Notes: generated by a model not told the origin, from the letters alone. A stretch of 64,000 bases of DNA from Lunularia cruciata (GCA_948567375.1 OX419760.1:8680001-8744000); one strand, 5' to 3'; counted from the stretch's first letter, positions 47,289 through 60,519 are shown. Translations and numbers: made by a program.

Positions 47289-48571
47289 TTATTCTCCCAC
47301 ATGGTCAGTTTCTTCTTGTAAAAGAGACCAGAGCTTTTGTGAAACTAAACGTGTAAAAACTGGATCCAAGTAAAAGATTAATTGGTTGTGCTGTTGGTTA
47401 ATGAAAGCTTTACAAAAGTAATTTATCAGGAATTTATTTTCTGAAAATTTAAACAATGTATTAGAGAACAGCAATATATAATATCTTGATAAAAATATTT
47501 AAAATTTTAAAATTTTGAATCTTGTTATATATCTTATTCAATATATCTATAATTCAAATACTATTTAATATTTAATTGGTGATAATAACTTGATACATGA
47601 TAATGTTATAAAAATATACAAAAGTCAGTAATTATTAAAAATATTATATTTAATATAATATAAAAATTTAGAATAATACTAAAATTTAGAAAAATTTAAA
47701 TATTAACAAATATTAATGAAAAATATATAATGAGAAATAAAAATTATAAAATAAAAAATAAAACAAGATATAATTAAATAAATATTTAATTTTATTTTTC
47801 TTAAAATGTTATGAATTATACTTATTAGATGTTAGGTTTATCTTTTATCTAGTAGAAAAACTTTCAAACCATAACTTGGCTACTTGTTACAAATAAATAA
47901 TAGATTTCTTGTCATATGTGTATCTAACAATATGAAATAAAGATGGGAACACTTAACAAGAAATTAAATTAATCATTAAATTAAACTTAGGTTTTCCCTT
48001 GATTATAAGGTTCTATTTACAAATATACCCTTACTTTAGTTGATTAGAAGGTCAAAAATAATTCTACAAATGATGGTTTGTAATTTGTCCTCCTTTTTTG
48101 TGCTCCATTGCTTCACCATTTATATTGTGTCCAATCACATCATCGTGCACATCAAACAACACCACTTCAATATTGTGCATTTGCAGAAATACCCTTACTT
48201 GGTTAGGGGAAAAATGGTTTTGCAAATGCCTATTTGCAATTGTTCCACCATTTGCCTGCTTCGTTGCTTCACCATCTAAGTTGGGTCAAATTGCATCATC
48301 ATGCATAATCATGAACATACAACAACTCAATGTAAACCTTGTGCAAAGCTTAATATACAAGTGACATAAGTGCAATAAGTTCAATGCTATGCAAAAAGTG
48401 GACACTTTGAATTGAAGGTATGCTCATGAAGTCCCAAAAAAAATGCAACTCATTGAAGACTATCTTCAACAACCTGGTAACTTGTTTATTTTCTTTTCTT
48501 AATAGGTTATGAAGTATGTTACAGGTATGAGCAGTTTATTATAATCCCAAAGGGATAAACCAATAAACTAG
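47289..48571. other. Very AT-rich DNA with a local tandem duplication
   Basis: 47,450-47,850 is almost pure A/T, unlike both the gene island and the retroelements. A tandem duplication of about 165 bp follows at about 48,020-48,350. No gene is supported. Confidence 0.55.
48020..48350 (+). repeat. Tandem duplication, unit about 165 bp
   Basis: Two diverged copies share the blocks (A)AATA(T)ACCCTTACTT, TTGCTTCACCATTTA / TTGCTTCACCATCTA and TCACATCATC / TTGCATCATC. The translated copies also match (LQMMVCNLSS and LQMPICNCST), but no gene is implied. Confidence 0.7.
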
Positions 48572-49157
48572 TGTAAGCTGACAAGAGAACCTCAAAGAGA
48601 AACACAAGAGTAGAAACACAAGAGAAATACAAGGCTTCATCCCTCAATACTCATATGCTCCAAAAGACTCTCTTTATTATATAGCAAAGAGGATCTACTC
48701 AAAAGGAGCTCCACCCTTGGATTAGATGCATGGATTGGTGACATGTAAGCAAGCTCCATCCTTAGATTAGTTGCATGGATTGATGACATGTTGATTCTTG
48801 TCCTATCTAGTTGGTCAAACAAGTTTGAGCAGAATGAATATTCATGTAGAAAGCTCAGAACAAAATGGATGAGATACTATTGGAAAGCTCTCAATGAGAC
48901 AAACAAGGAAGGGAGATGGCATTACCTTTTGTCTCAAAGGAGAGGAATCTTTCATTTCTTGAGGCCTAATTCATCCATTTAGGCCTCCAAAATTGGCTCT
49001 AAAGTTTTAAGGTGTTTTTGGTCTTTGCTTTATTAGTGGAAGTACTCTTTTGGTGACACTTCTAACTAATCTACTTAGAACATCATATATAGCATCCTTC
49101 TAGGTATTACCAAGCCAATTTCCACATCAAGATAAGATGTCTAGCTAATGGTACTAC
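48572..49157 (-). repeat. Solo LTR of the C family, right arm
   Basis: About 586 bp, matching the LTRs at 9652-10233 and 15387-15973 in the same orientation: the AAACACAAGAG opening, the TTAGATTAGTTGCATGGAT block and the TTTTGGTGACAC block. No internal region or second LTR is nearby. The target duplication is not clear. Confidence 0.75.
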
Positions 49158-49379
49158 GACAAGTGCAACTTGGGTTCTAGAGGATGTTGTGGTTGGTACA
49201 CTAAGGTACAAGCTAAAAGTTCTAGTAGTTCTTGAGATATCTGGCTCAAACATAGTTTGCTTGTATCTTATCATTGTATATGGCATGGAAAAGAAGTGGC
49301 ACTTGCTATAATCCACAATTCCTACGAGGAAGGATACTCACATCTACCTCAATACTTTGCATAACTAACCAAAACCATT

Positions 49380-50290
49380 AGTATCAACTACTTCTATCAT
49401 AGTTTCCTACTTACTTTGGATTAATTTCTAGATTCTTCATTAGATTTCAATCATTCTTGGGTATCAATGTAACACACTTGAAGAGAAAATAGCTTGGAAT
49501 ATTAGTCTATGCTATATGTGTTGATGCAAAAGAGAAACTTTTCCCTAGCCCTTTTGCAATCATTGAGACCAAAAACAATACAAATTGGGATTGGTTTTTC
49601 AAAAACCTATTGCGATGCTTTTCAAAAATTTTGGCAAAAAATGTATACCTTCCAAACATTACATTCTTATCAGACTGCCTGAAGGAATTGATATAGGTTT
49701 TTGAAGAAAATTTTGGTTATTGGGTAAATTTTGTTCCATGGGTTTTGCATGAACCACCTAAATGAAAATTTTTGTTGCAACTTCCAAAAATCCAAAACTC
49801 ATCTCATTTCATTTGAATTGCACTTATGCACTTCAACTTTTTCATTATTTCTCATGCTTGATTTTTTTTATTAAGATTTATTTATATTCCATGTTTATAT
49901 TCCTACTCATTATGCAAAAGAACTACAAAAGATTGGCAACTTTTCCTCTAAAGCACTCAAATAGATCTATGAGACAAAGCAAAAATATTGTACAGACCTA
50001 TTCTTTGGAAGTAATTGATTTGTGCACCTTCAGTCAAACATTGTAGAAGCACTTCATGTGTGGATTTTAGATGCACGTGAATTCACTATCCCCAAAGTGG
50101 CTGAACTTATACATCAAAGCTGATGGGCTGGTTTATGGAGCGATCATCAAAGCCACAATATGCCAATCCTATCTACCTCTTTTAATAAAAGAATAGGTCT
50201 AAGTTGCATTCAATCATGCAGAAAGATACCAAGTCATCCAAGCAAGTGCCATTGAGTTTGAATACCTATCCAAACTTTCAAGTAAAGGTT
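49380..50290 (+). pseudogene. Mutator-like (MULE) transposase fragment
   Basis: Translation shows a MULE transposase core pattern: ISRFFIRFQSFLGINVTHLK, then VDAKEKLFPLAFAIIETKNN and WDWFFKNLLR, then a region like ITFLSDCLKELI. Farther on, about 50,060-50,290, HAERYQVIQASAIEFEYLS resembles the segment before the zinc finger that ends MULE proteins. Frames are interrupted by stops between these blocks (for example after THLKRK and after KELI), so it is a dead DNA transposon. I see no terminal inverted repeats. Confidence 0.65.
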
Positions 50291-50405
50291 GTCAATCCTA
50301 GAACAAGCGCCTATCTTCTACTTCTTCTACTTTATGCACCCACTTTCTAATCATGGTAACATTCCAATATCCCATATGCACACGCTTATGTTGTTATTAT
50401 ATTAT

Positions 50406-50523
50406 GATAAAATGTATATTCTATATCGTGTACATCTCTTTGCAAACAAATGTTTCACTACGGAATCATAGTGAAACACTTGTTTGCAAAGAGATGTACA
50501 TGAAATAGAATAAGTATTTTATC
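50406..50523. repeat. Near-perfect 55-bp inverted repeat (hairpin)
   Basis: The arms 50,406-50,460 and 50,469-50,523 are reverse complements with about six mismatches, around an 8-nt loop (CGGAATCA). The arms centre on TTTGCAAAGAGATGTACA. It could be a foldback or MITE-like element or a young microRNA-type precursor. No coding potential. Confidence 0.85.
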
Positions 50524-51129
50524 ACATAAAATTTTCTATGGAACTTACATCTTGTGTATACACCTTTAAAATTCCATGAAATATTTGAATTTAACATGAA
50601 TGATTTAGGTTTGTTGATCTTGTGACTTTCTAGTTAATCTTGAATATTGTCTCTTCATTTCACAAGTGACTTCTTTTTTCCTCTTTCAATTACCTATTTG
50701 TTTTTTTATTACATCATTATGTACTAAACCTAAATGCCAATTCATATAAATTAGATCTTGGTCATGTGCATTGCATTCATTCATCACTAAGGAAGCACTA
50801 TTGGATATCAAAGCTCCATCTGATTCAATCTTTACCTATATACACACATTATTGCATTTGCTTGGTTCAACAAGTTATGAGTACACATCACTCATGTTCA
50901 ATCTTTATCAATTTGATTTCTCTAGTATGAAAGAATCAATTGTTTCTTTTTTTCAATTGTTTTTTATACAATGAATCCTTATTCAAAGATCAACCATATC
51001 AAGTAGATAGAATCAATTTTTTCTCAAATAAGATAAATCCTTATTCAAAGATCAAGCCTATCAAGCAATTGACTAGCAAATAACTAATTTCTCTTGAATA
51101 AGTGAATCAAAACCAACTTGAGATTTGAA
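50524..51129. other. AT-rich spacer before a Copia element
   Basis: No domain recognised. A short direct repeat is seen around ATCCTTATTCAAAGATCAA (about 50,975 and 51,029). It may be the remains of the 5' end of the following Copia element. Confidence 0.4.
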
Positions 51130-53290
51130 GGTTTGTGATAGTATGTCAAACATGAAGTAGTGAAGCTAGGATATGATATAAATGGCAAGGAAGAGCTCTC
51201 CAAATGGGAGAAAATGGATCAACTAACCTTAGAACTGATTGAGATGTCAATTGAAGATATGAACTTCAACACATTAGTGATTGCCAAACTTCAACAGATG
51301 TATGGGAAGCTTTGTGATCACTTTAAGCCAGAAATAATTTAGAAAAACTGAATATACTTGAAGATACATTTCAAGGTATGACTTGCAAATCTGGGCCAAA
51401 TTGGTGTGGCGTATGAGAGATTTTGGCATCAAATGCAAACAGTCACAAGTTGTTGCTATACTTCTTAAAAACTTACAAAAAACCCTTCTTGGAAGGATGT
51501 GGTGAGAAGCTTGAGCGGTAGAGATAATCTTTCTTTGGCAATTTTGAAAGATCAATTACTCATAACTGAGAAAAATAGTGATTGTCCTACTCGGATCATA
51601 TTACAAGAGACCAAAGAAGAACAAGAAAAATCAGTGAGTGTGAAGCACAATCATGATCAAGCTAAGCTTGTCAGTTTTTAGTGGAAGTATTCCAAAATAA
51701 TTTGTAACTACTACAAAGATTTCACCACAAAAAGGAGGATTGTGAGAGAAGAGAAAAAGCCAACCAACGAGCAAGAGAGAAAGAAAAAGCTACATATTTC
51801 ACTCAAAAAATAGAGTTTCAATAAACCAAATTTTTTGCAAGAATATGTATTTTCACTCTGCATATTGATGAGAAATGCAATGGTTAGTTTATTGACTCAA
51901 GAGCACCATTGCATGTGATATTTGATTGGAAGGAATATGTAAATTCTCCAAGATATCTCTCATCATCTTCATTAGTAAAGGAGATAGTTTTGTGACTATA
52001 GGAAGACATGATGTCAAATTAACACTTGGATCTGTCAATCTGAACAAGACTTTCATTATCAAAGATGAGCTATACTCCAATGATGCACACAATAACTTAC
52101 TTAGCCAATTCAATAGCACAATGATACACAAACTAACTTAAGTGTAAGCAAGGTTATAGCTTCTTATCACACAATTTGGTTTGATGACAAAGCTTGCAAT
52201 ATTCTTGACTCACATGGATGTATGATTTTACAAGCAGATTTTGACATGAAGTTGCATTATCTTCAACTAAATAATAATGAGAAAGCTCTTATAAGAGGAA
52301 TAAGGTTGATATTGTTATCCTGCACAGTTTAGCACAAGAGACTTGGACATCTAAATGTGGATTGTGTCAAACAATTGACATCTAACATAGGGAGTGGAAT
52401 CTTCTTAAGACCAAGCTCTTCTAATGTAATGACTTGTGAGTCTTGCTACCAAGAGTAGCAACATAGAGAATCTCTTCTCCAATATCTTTGACCACTTCCA
52501 ATTGTCCTTTACAACTAGTACACTCTAATATATGTGGTCCAATCAATATTAGTTCAATTACAAACTCAAGGTATATCCTTACCTTCATTGATGATTACAC
52601 TTGGAGAGTTTAGGTTTATAGATTTAAGGAGAAAATTGGAGAAAATGTACTTTTAGTGTCCCAAGAATTCAAGTCCCTCACTCAAAATTAACCAAGGAGA
52701 ATGATTTACATCTTGAGTACATATATTAGAAGTGAATATGTAAAAGAATAGATGTCTTTATTTTTATGTGCTAGTTGTATCATACATCAAAGTACAAGTT
52801 CCTTTTCTCCATAGCAAGATGATATCATAGAGCTAGCAAACCACACACTTTTTGAAGGAGCTAGATCAATGCTTTATGGACAGAATGTTGAAAAAGCACT
52901 ATGGGCGGAAGTTGTGCATACAATGGCCTACTTATGCAACATATCTCCAAGTATGACACTCAATAATAGAATGCTTGAGGAACTATGAATGGGAAAGATA
53001 AACTTGTCTCATCTAAGTGTTTCTAGTGCAATAGCCTACACCCATATTATAGATCAGATAAGAGAAAGAAAATTTGGATCCAAAGTCTCTACAATGTATA
53101 CATGTTGGTTATTATGAAAATAGTTGTGCTTATAAGCTTTTTTATCCTATTACCCATAAATTGATGAAGAGTAGAGATGTTATTTTCAAAGAAGATCTTG
53201 TTCCCTCCTCCCAAACAACAACTCCATATATCTATCCAAAAACCTCTCACAAGTCTAGCTCTATTATACAAATGATGCATCCTAGTGTTT
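51130..53290 (+). mobile_element. Ty1/Copia element H, broken and 3'-truncated
   Basis: The order is gag-like (about 51,160-51,690, near the end of which a nucleocapsid-like part would be expected), protease (about 51,870-52,130), GAG-pre-integrase with HKRLGHLNVDCVKQL and CESC (about 52,320-52,460), integrase remnants (about 52,520-52,980) and the integrase-RT linker (53,074-53,270). The linker shows the GYYENSCAYKLFYPITHKLMKSRDVIF pattern spread over its length. There are many breaks. Reverse transcriptase is absent: similarity stops where element G begins. Confidence 0.75.
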
Positions 53291-53395
53291 TGTCGTGCGT
53301 ATATACATTGCTACACAACATACATCACTGCCAACATCATACACTATAGACACATAATTCACACATAAGTCATACATAGACTCTAAAGTGCCACA
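53291..53395 (-). repeat. LTR tail fragment of element G
   Basis: 105 bp that match the last 105 bp of the full LTR (54,281-54,385). It ends GTGCCACA and joins the start of the full LTR with no base between. Confidence 0.85.
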
Positions 53396-54385
53396 ATAAA
53401 TCAGTTCATTTACACAACTTGACTCACACTCAACTCATATCAGTACTTGATCTATCACTCTATAAACTGCCAATAATTGGGCACTGATTATAGTCAAGCC
53501 ACACCCACTCTAGCTAAGAGAATCCACATGATGCTCACCAGCCTCTGTACACCATAGCCAAGAACTCAAAGGCTCAACAGTAGAGAAGTGAGCTCTCTGG
53601 AGCTGCACTTTGAAAGTATACCCATGGACTTGATATAACAATATGGAGTGTAGCGACGAAGTTGGTCGGGATTACAAAGTAGCACATAAGACAAATTAGC
53701 CTAGAATATTCCGGAAGTATCTAGGAAGCTTCTTGGAAGCTTCTCGGCTAGCTTACCTTGCACCTCAAGTAAGTAGCTTCTAGAAGGAAGCTTCTAGAAA
53801 CTTCTAACTAGCTTAGCTTGCACGCCAAGTAGGTGGCTTCTAGAAGGAAGCTTCTTGAGAAGCTTCCTAGTTAACTTGGCTTGCACTCTAAGAAAGCGGC
53901 TTGAGGAGGCTTTTTGAGAAGCTTCTCAAGGGCCTTGTATGCTACCTATAAATACCAAGGCCAAAGTTCATGCTAGGCATTCGGAGTTTTCCCTCATTTA
54001 AGTGTCCCAATGTGAGTTTCCATTCTCCTATTTCTCTCCTCGGATTCGGTCTTTTATACTTGAGCTAGGTCTGGAAATCCTAACGGTCCTATTGACAACA
54101 CACCCAATGGTGTGAAAATTGAAAATTGATGGTGGGCCCAACATGAAGTTAGTACCCCAAACACTAAATCTGACCGTTGGAAAGTAGTCTATGAGTGATT
54201 GCTAAAATATCTCTAACTACTATCACTGCAACTCTAGTGTCCGAGCAATCTAGATGCAACACTACAAATGGCGTGACAACTATCATGCATATATACATTG
54301 CTTCACAATATACACTGCCATCAACATCATACACTATAGACACATAACTTACACATAAGTCATACATAGACTCTAAAGTGCCACA
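53396..54385 (-). repeat. Full LTR of element G, with a nested solo LTR
   Basis: Without the nested 425-bp LTR and one copy of the 5-bp target duplication the repeat is about 560 bp. It matches 63,206-63,658 over its first part and 53,291-53,395 over its last part. Confidence 0.85.
53634..54058 (+). repeat. Solo LTR of the A chromovirus family, CTTGA target duplication
   Basis: 425 bp, starting TATAACAATATGG and ending GTCTTTTATA. CTTGA flanks it exactly (53,629-53,633 and 54,059-54,063). It keeps a GAAnnTTCnnGAAnnTTC array near 53,785-53,805 and TATAAATA at 53,947-53,954. The right partial LTR of G (near 63,437-63,442) shows the uninterrupted site with a single CTTGA. Confidence 0.92.
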
Positions 54386-55199
54386 ATCACCCCCTAGTTG
54401 ACGGTTAGGTCCCTCTAACTCTAGATAGCCATCTACGCCAAGCATATGATATACCCTATGATGTGCAAAGATCAAGAGGTGGGTGCTATTGAGCTCCGTT
54501 GTTAGTTGCATGTCTGCAATCTATACCATATAAAGGATGAATTAGCTATAGGTCAAGTACATCTATGACATAATCATTATCCTCGAGGAACCACCATGAA
54601 GGGAGGAGTCATACATGCCATATGTATTCCTCTCAAACAACTATCACACAGTAACATAGTAGCAAGTCCACCAGAAGAGCCATATAACATACACCTCAAG
54701 CTTGGCTGTACAAGTGCCAAGCTTGGGTCCATAGTACCATAATGTTTGGGAGGTGGCATGGTACACAATTGTGCACATGATCCTTCCAAACAACACCATC
54801 ATGTCCTTCCAACACAAGGACTCCAGATGGAAAAACCTCATGCACTCTCAAGATAGTACGGCTTGTAGAAACATCAAGTGTTGTTGGAGTTTTTTGTTGT
54901 GGATATACATAGTCACATGGATGAAATTGACGGATCTAGTGTCTATAACCTCTTCCTTGAATAGTAGCATAACATAAGGTATACCTATGTGGAGCAATTG
55001 CCAAGTTCTCAAATGCCATCAACATCACTCTCGGAAAGATCTTTGCCCATTAAGAATATACACTCACCCATACATCTGGATCATCCAAGTCCAAGACTAC
55101 AGTAACATCTCAACAAATGGCTGTAGGTAATCTGAATCTTGTTCATTGAGTAGAAAGTAAGGAGAGAAGGATGCTAAGGAGGCTTGCCGGCTGAACCAA

Positions 55200-56241
55200 T
55201 AGCCCATGGCCAATCAAGGTAATTGGAGATCCCAATCTCCCAAGTGGCCTCTCTGCAAACCATACTTTTGCAATCCTCTGTTCATGGTTTGAACCACTCT
55301 CTTTGCTAAGCCATCTGCCTCAAGGTGATCTTGAGAGGTAGTAAAATGATCAATCAAAGCCTTGTCATATAAGACTTGAAAATCTCCCAAGAGCTTTGTA
55401 CCCTGATTAGTCAAAACCTCAATTGGTGCACTAAAATGACTTAGAACTCAATCTAGGAACAAGTAAGCCGTCCCTTGATTGGACTTGTCAAGAAGTGCTA
55501 CCAACTCAATCCACTTGGAGAAGTGCTTCACCATCACCAAAACGTACCAATGGTGTCTCACAGTCAAAGGTAAAGGTCTAACAAAGTCTAAAATCCAATG
55601 GTAACTCATGCCATGATAGGTAATGGGTGCAACTGTGGCGTAGGAGCATTAAATGATGCTCTAACTCGGTCACAAACCACACATCTAGCAACAAGCTACT
55701 GTAAAGTCTGCATACCACACCACCAATAATGACTCTAGAGTAAGCTATATGTATGCTTTACTCCAAAATGTCCTAGCTCCTTATGAGCATGACGGACCAA
55801 CTGTAGTCTTTGAGATGGAAGTGGTACTACTCTCACTCTACCATCCTCCCATACATGCAAAAGGTGGTTGCACTCCAATCTGAACCATTTGGCTTGCTGA
55901 AGACCAAGGTCTCTCTCCTTGGCCCCAAATGTGCTACCCACAACACCAATGCAAAGATAGTCCATTACTAAGACATCATCATGAATGTCTTGCTGAACTA
56001 TACAAATATCTTCACTCTCTGAATATGTGACCTCAATAACTCCTTGTATATGTGCTGAGAGAGATACCACCAAAGTCTCAAAAAATATACACAAAGAAGT
56101 AGATGCATGCCAACCTGGCACCATCTCCTCATATGAGTCACCATGCCAACGTGCTCCGGTCTGATCCTGCTGGCTAGGACATGGGTTTCTACTCAACCCA
56201 TTTGCATCACTATTCACCACTCTAGGTTTGTGAATAACCAT
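55200..56241 (-). pseudogene. Element G integrase
   Basis: The zinc-binding start HAHKELGHFGVKHTYSLL and the core end LIDHFTTSQDHLEADGLAKR, followed by VVQTMNRGLQKYG, are visible. This 'DH..TS..H..ADG' form differs from the YHPQT/DGQT form of chromoviruses such as element A. No chromodomain seen. Decayed copy. Confidence 0.8.
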
Positions 56242-56259
56242 GAAATCATACTCTTGTAA

Positions 56260-57400
56260 AATAAGAGCCCATTGTGCAAGCTTCCTTTAAAGCTTGTCGG
56301 ACTCCATCAACCACTTCAATGGTTGATGATCAGTGATGAGATTAAAGGGATTACCAAATAGGTAACATTAGAAATATGCTACTACCCAAATTGCTGCCAA
56401 GCACTCTCCCTCATATGAATTATACTTTACCTCCGCTGAATTGTTGGAGCAACTAGGATAGGCTACCACAAACTCCTTCCCCTCATCATCATGATGGGTG
56501 AGCACTGCTCCAACCCCCAACATATTTTGGGGGTTGGAGCAGTGTGAACCTGAAATGGTCATACTTTGATTGGTCTCCTCAAAATAGGAGCAAATCTCAA
56601 CCTCTCCTTGAGCTCTACAAAAGCTCTCTCCTGCTCATCTCCCCAACACCACTTGTGTGTAAGCTTGGTCAGCTTTGTCAAAGCCTTGGCAATGCCACTA
56701 AATCCTCTAATATAGTGGCAATATAAGTTTGCCAACCCAAGGAATGCTTGCACTCTACTCATATCCGTAGGTTGAGGAATATGTGCAATAGCCTCCACCT
56801 TGATCTACTGAACACCAAGTCCTTTGGGGTGGATAGTGTGACCCAAATACTCAACCTGCTCATGGAAGAACCTACACATCCCAAGATGTTATTTGAGTCC
56901 ATGAGATCTCAACCTCTCAAACACCTCCAACAACTGTCTCTCATACTCCTCCACAATAGTGTTATAGACCAAAATGTCATCAATATAGCACCAAGCAAAA
57001 TCCAATCTAGCTAGGATCCTATCCATGACCCTCTTGAACTCAACAAGAGCGTTCTTTAACCAAAATGGTAAGAACCTCCATTGATATAACACATCCTTGC
57101 CGTGAGGATCAATAGCTCAAAATGCTATCTTGGACTTATCCTCCTCCCTAATCAATAATTGATGATATCTTGCTTGAAGATCTAAAGTACTAAAGACCTT
57201 TGCATGCCTGATTGCATCAAAGATCTCCTCTAGAGTAGGCATGGCATACCAATCAGCCCTAATCTATTGGTTGATAAGACGATAATCTCCACACATCCGT
57301 ATATCTATATAGTTGCCATGCATATCCTTCTTGGTTGGCATCACTGTAGCTAATTCATACTCTCCATGTGAAATCTCCACCAAACTAGCCTAAAATTGTC
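56260..57400 (-). pseudogene. Element G reverse transcriptase and RNase H
   Basis: Reverse transcriptase shows FKRVMDRILARLDFAWCYIDDILVY (a Y-x-DD motif) and VQAFLGLANLYCHYI. RNase H shows GVGAVLTHHDDEGKEFVVAY and YNSYEGECLAAIWVV. Decayed copy. Confidence 0.82.
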
Positions 57401-59479
57401 TCTACTCTGACTTTGAATCAATGTCTTATCCATATCACTGTATCGATATGAGCATCAAAAAACTGGTGTATTGCTAGTTAGCTCAATCCAAATACCAGGT
57501 CCTTTTAGAGCACCCAAATCTTCATATTGAAGGCAAAACAACTTGTGTAGCTCCTCAAGAACCTCTTAACCCTTTGTCTTTCCTCCCCTATAAGCTTGGG
57601 TCCAAGATCTAGGTCCCAAGTATCCTCTGTAACTATCATAGGAGTGGAAGATGTACTGATTGGCTGCTACATTGGACCCTTGGGAGCAATAGTGTTGTGC
57701 TTCCAAGCACTAGAGGTCCCAACCTTGGTGTGAAAAACTGCCTCCACTTTGGCTGCAAGCTCCACATGTCCTCTAGCAGCATCCCAATAGACCAAGGACG
57801 TAATCCAAGTAGCACACGCTCACCTAGATGGACTCCAAGTAGACCACTCTCCCTAGTAGCTATTGGTTGTGTCCCAAGAATACCATGTCCACTTGTTCCA
57901 TCGCTCCCAACATGTGTCTAAATCATCTTGATAGGCACAAGGCTCACAAGTATCTAAGTGGTGATGCCTATCAAGCACATCCTACACTGCTTTGCCAAGC
58001 CAAGGCTCACAATCCAAGTAAACAGTTTAAATCCATAGCCTGACCTAATACTTGACGCTTGGATGCCTCTAACATTGTTGGAACAACAATAATACCAATG
58101 CAAAAATCCATTACCCGCTCTCTCTCATTGGTGTTGGGCTCCACCAATTGCTATAATTGTGAGTCCCAAACCAATCCAGGACCTCCTCAAAAAGCATGAG
58201 AGCTTGGGAAACTCATAAGTGTGGGAAAAGTGGCTCTAGGTTGTCCAACTAGGTTCACCACTACCATTGGTGACCTATCAACCACTACCACCATCTAAGA
58301 CTGACACCCAATATCCAAGATGTCATAAAAAATGATGTGGTCTAGTTGCTGAATCTCATCATAAGCACGCTATAGAACCTCTCTAGGTAAGCGGTTTGTC
58401 CACCAAAGACAAAGACAATGAGCCCATGATCCCACTCTAGCTGCATCTAACAAAACAGCAGGTCCCATCCAAGAATGGACCTGATGTGTACTTGCCACCA
58501 CTCAAGTGCAAGAATCACCTATCAAAGGGATGTTCTCCAAAATATAAGCTAGAGAAACAGATTGATGAACCTAGAGATATCATAGTATCTGTAATGTCTC
58601 CCAAAACACACCAAAATGGAGATCTTGACAACCCAAACCTCAGCCAGCACGTGTATGTCCCTAACATGGCCATCCAAAAATCACCAAATGAACATACCCA
58701 TGTCTCCCCAGCTCATGCACCCCTAGTAAGGAAATGTTTGCTTGTATGGCCTTCTAGTAACCCTTGATTGCTGACATTGATAATAACTCAAGATACCAAT
58801 AGGCCAAGTGTGCCACATGATGGAGAGAGACTCACCTATAAATCTCATCTCTCTCCACATACAAGTACCTCTGTACTTGTATACCCGCATGTAGTATTGC
58901 AACTAATCCAATGCTAATCCCACCAAACAACTCCAATAGACATACTCACTCTATTGGATACTGCCAAGCAATCAATGTGGTATCCAAAGGTATCAAGGTA
59001 ATCAACTCTGGAGGCTCATCTTCACACTGGACTCCTGGTAGTACAAAGGCTCCACTCCAAGCCTAATGCACCAACTGATCTGCATGCTATTGCAATGCCT
59101 CCCTTGAACTCCACAATGGAACATCCAAGGTGGATGGAACAATTGTACTTGTACTCCAAATCTGAGTGATCTCCTCTAGTATTGGAGTATCCTCTGCATG
59201 GGCGTTCCCCTCTAATAAGTCACCAGGCTAAGTAATTACACCATTGAAAGCTGAAATTGATGCTTCCATGGTCCTGGACTGTAGTGAGCCAAGACTACCA
59301 CTACTAAAGCATACCGGTAGGCAATATACTTGTCCCTCACCTGACTACCAACCTGGTCTATAAGAGGCTGTCTCCTCCCAATAGTCAATATGGGGTATAA
59401 CATTGCTCCACCGATTAGCACATTAGATGACTCAACTATTGTCACAATAGCTTGAGCTCTCACCACCAAGCTATCAGTC

Positions 59480-59700
59480 AAATGACCAAGTTGAATTCAA
59501 ACAACTAGCTCTCCATGTATGATGTATTGTGTCAAACCACCTCCTAGAGATGTTTGGATCTAAAATGGACACCTCTCCAGATTGGTCTTTCATAACCATA
59601 GACAAATAACTACAACCTTCCCCAACATAAGGGATTGTGCACCAAAGTCTAATAAGACTCTTTGGGGTATATAGACCTTCCTTGAAAGTCCCACCAAATG
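59480..59700 (-). pseudogene. Element G aspartic protease remnant
   Basis: A minus-strand stretch reading LLDFGAQSLMLGK matches the D-x-G-A active-site region of retropepsins in non-chromoviral Gypsy elements. The remainder of the domain is diffuse. Confidence 0.55.
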
Positions 59701-60519
59701 GAAAATCCCCCTCTAGTTATCTAACAAGAAAACACAAAGTGTGAACCGTGTTCTCTCAAAGGCTGGTCTAGTTGGCAACTCCTCCAATTTAGCCGCCAAT
59801 GCTTGCCATAAACCACTAGTTGCTGAGCAAATCCTATGCTCTGCAACCAAGTCAACTCCACTATCAACCACTTCTGCCCTAGTAGTAGGAACCACATCAT
59901 CCCTACTCTCACAAAGCATGGAAGCCAATCTAAACATTAGGGTTGGGTCAACCAATGTACACATATCATTTGCTGAAAGAAAGGATAGTGTATAATCAGC
60001 TGAGCCACCCCAACATTGTGCCAGACTCAATCTGTGTAGTAGTTGTTGGTTGACTAGTAGGTAGTTCATCATACATCCCATCACCACCTACTACACTTGC
60101 ACTAGGACATCTAGGAGCCATAGATGATGTTTGTAGGACCTCAACGAGCATGAAAGACTAAGGAAGTTTGACTTGTCTCCCAATCTCTCTTCTTTATAGG
60201 TCCAACTCCACTAATGCTCCTCTAGGCTTTGGAGCATGTATTGCACTCCTAGTCATTACTACAAATGCATCCACCTATGCTGCTCCACACATGAATTCCA
60301 AAGCATCTCTAGTACCAACATATGAGGTGGAAGCCTCAACACCCAAATTTGATCTCCTTTGAGCAATGGCCATACTAGCCAATCTCTGCTCCAATTGCTC
60401 AATCCAAGTAGCCTTAGCTATATCAAAAGTAAGAGCAAGTACTGCACCTATACTAGGTGTAGATCCTCTACCACCACCTCTACCACATCATCCTCCATGA
60501 ACTGGAGCTCCTCTACTAC

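Noticed and set aside
58486-58767. Plus-strand open frame within element G
   Set aside because: It is antisense to the pol region and has no domain.
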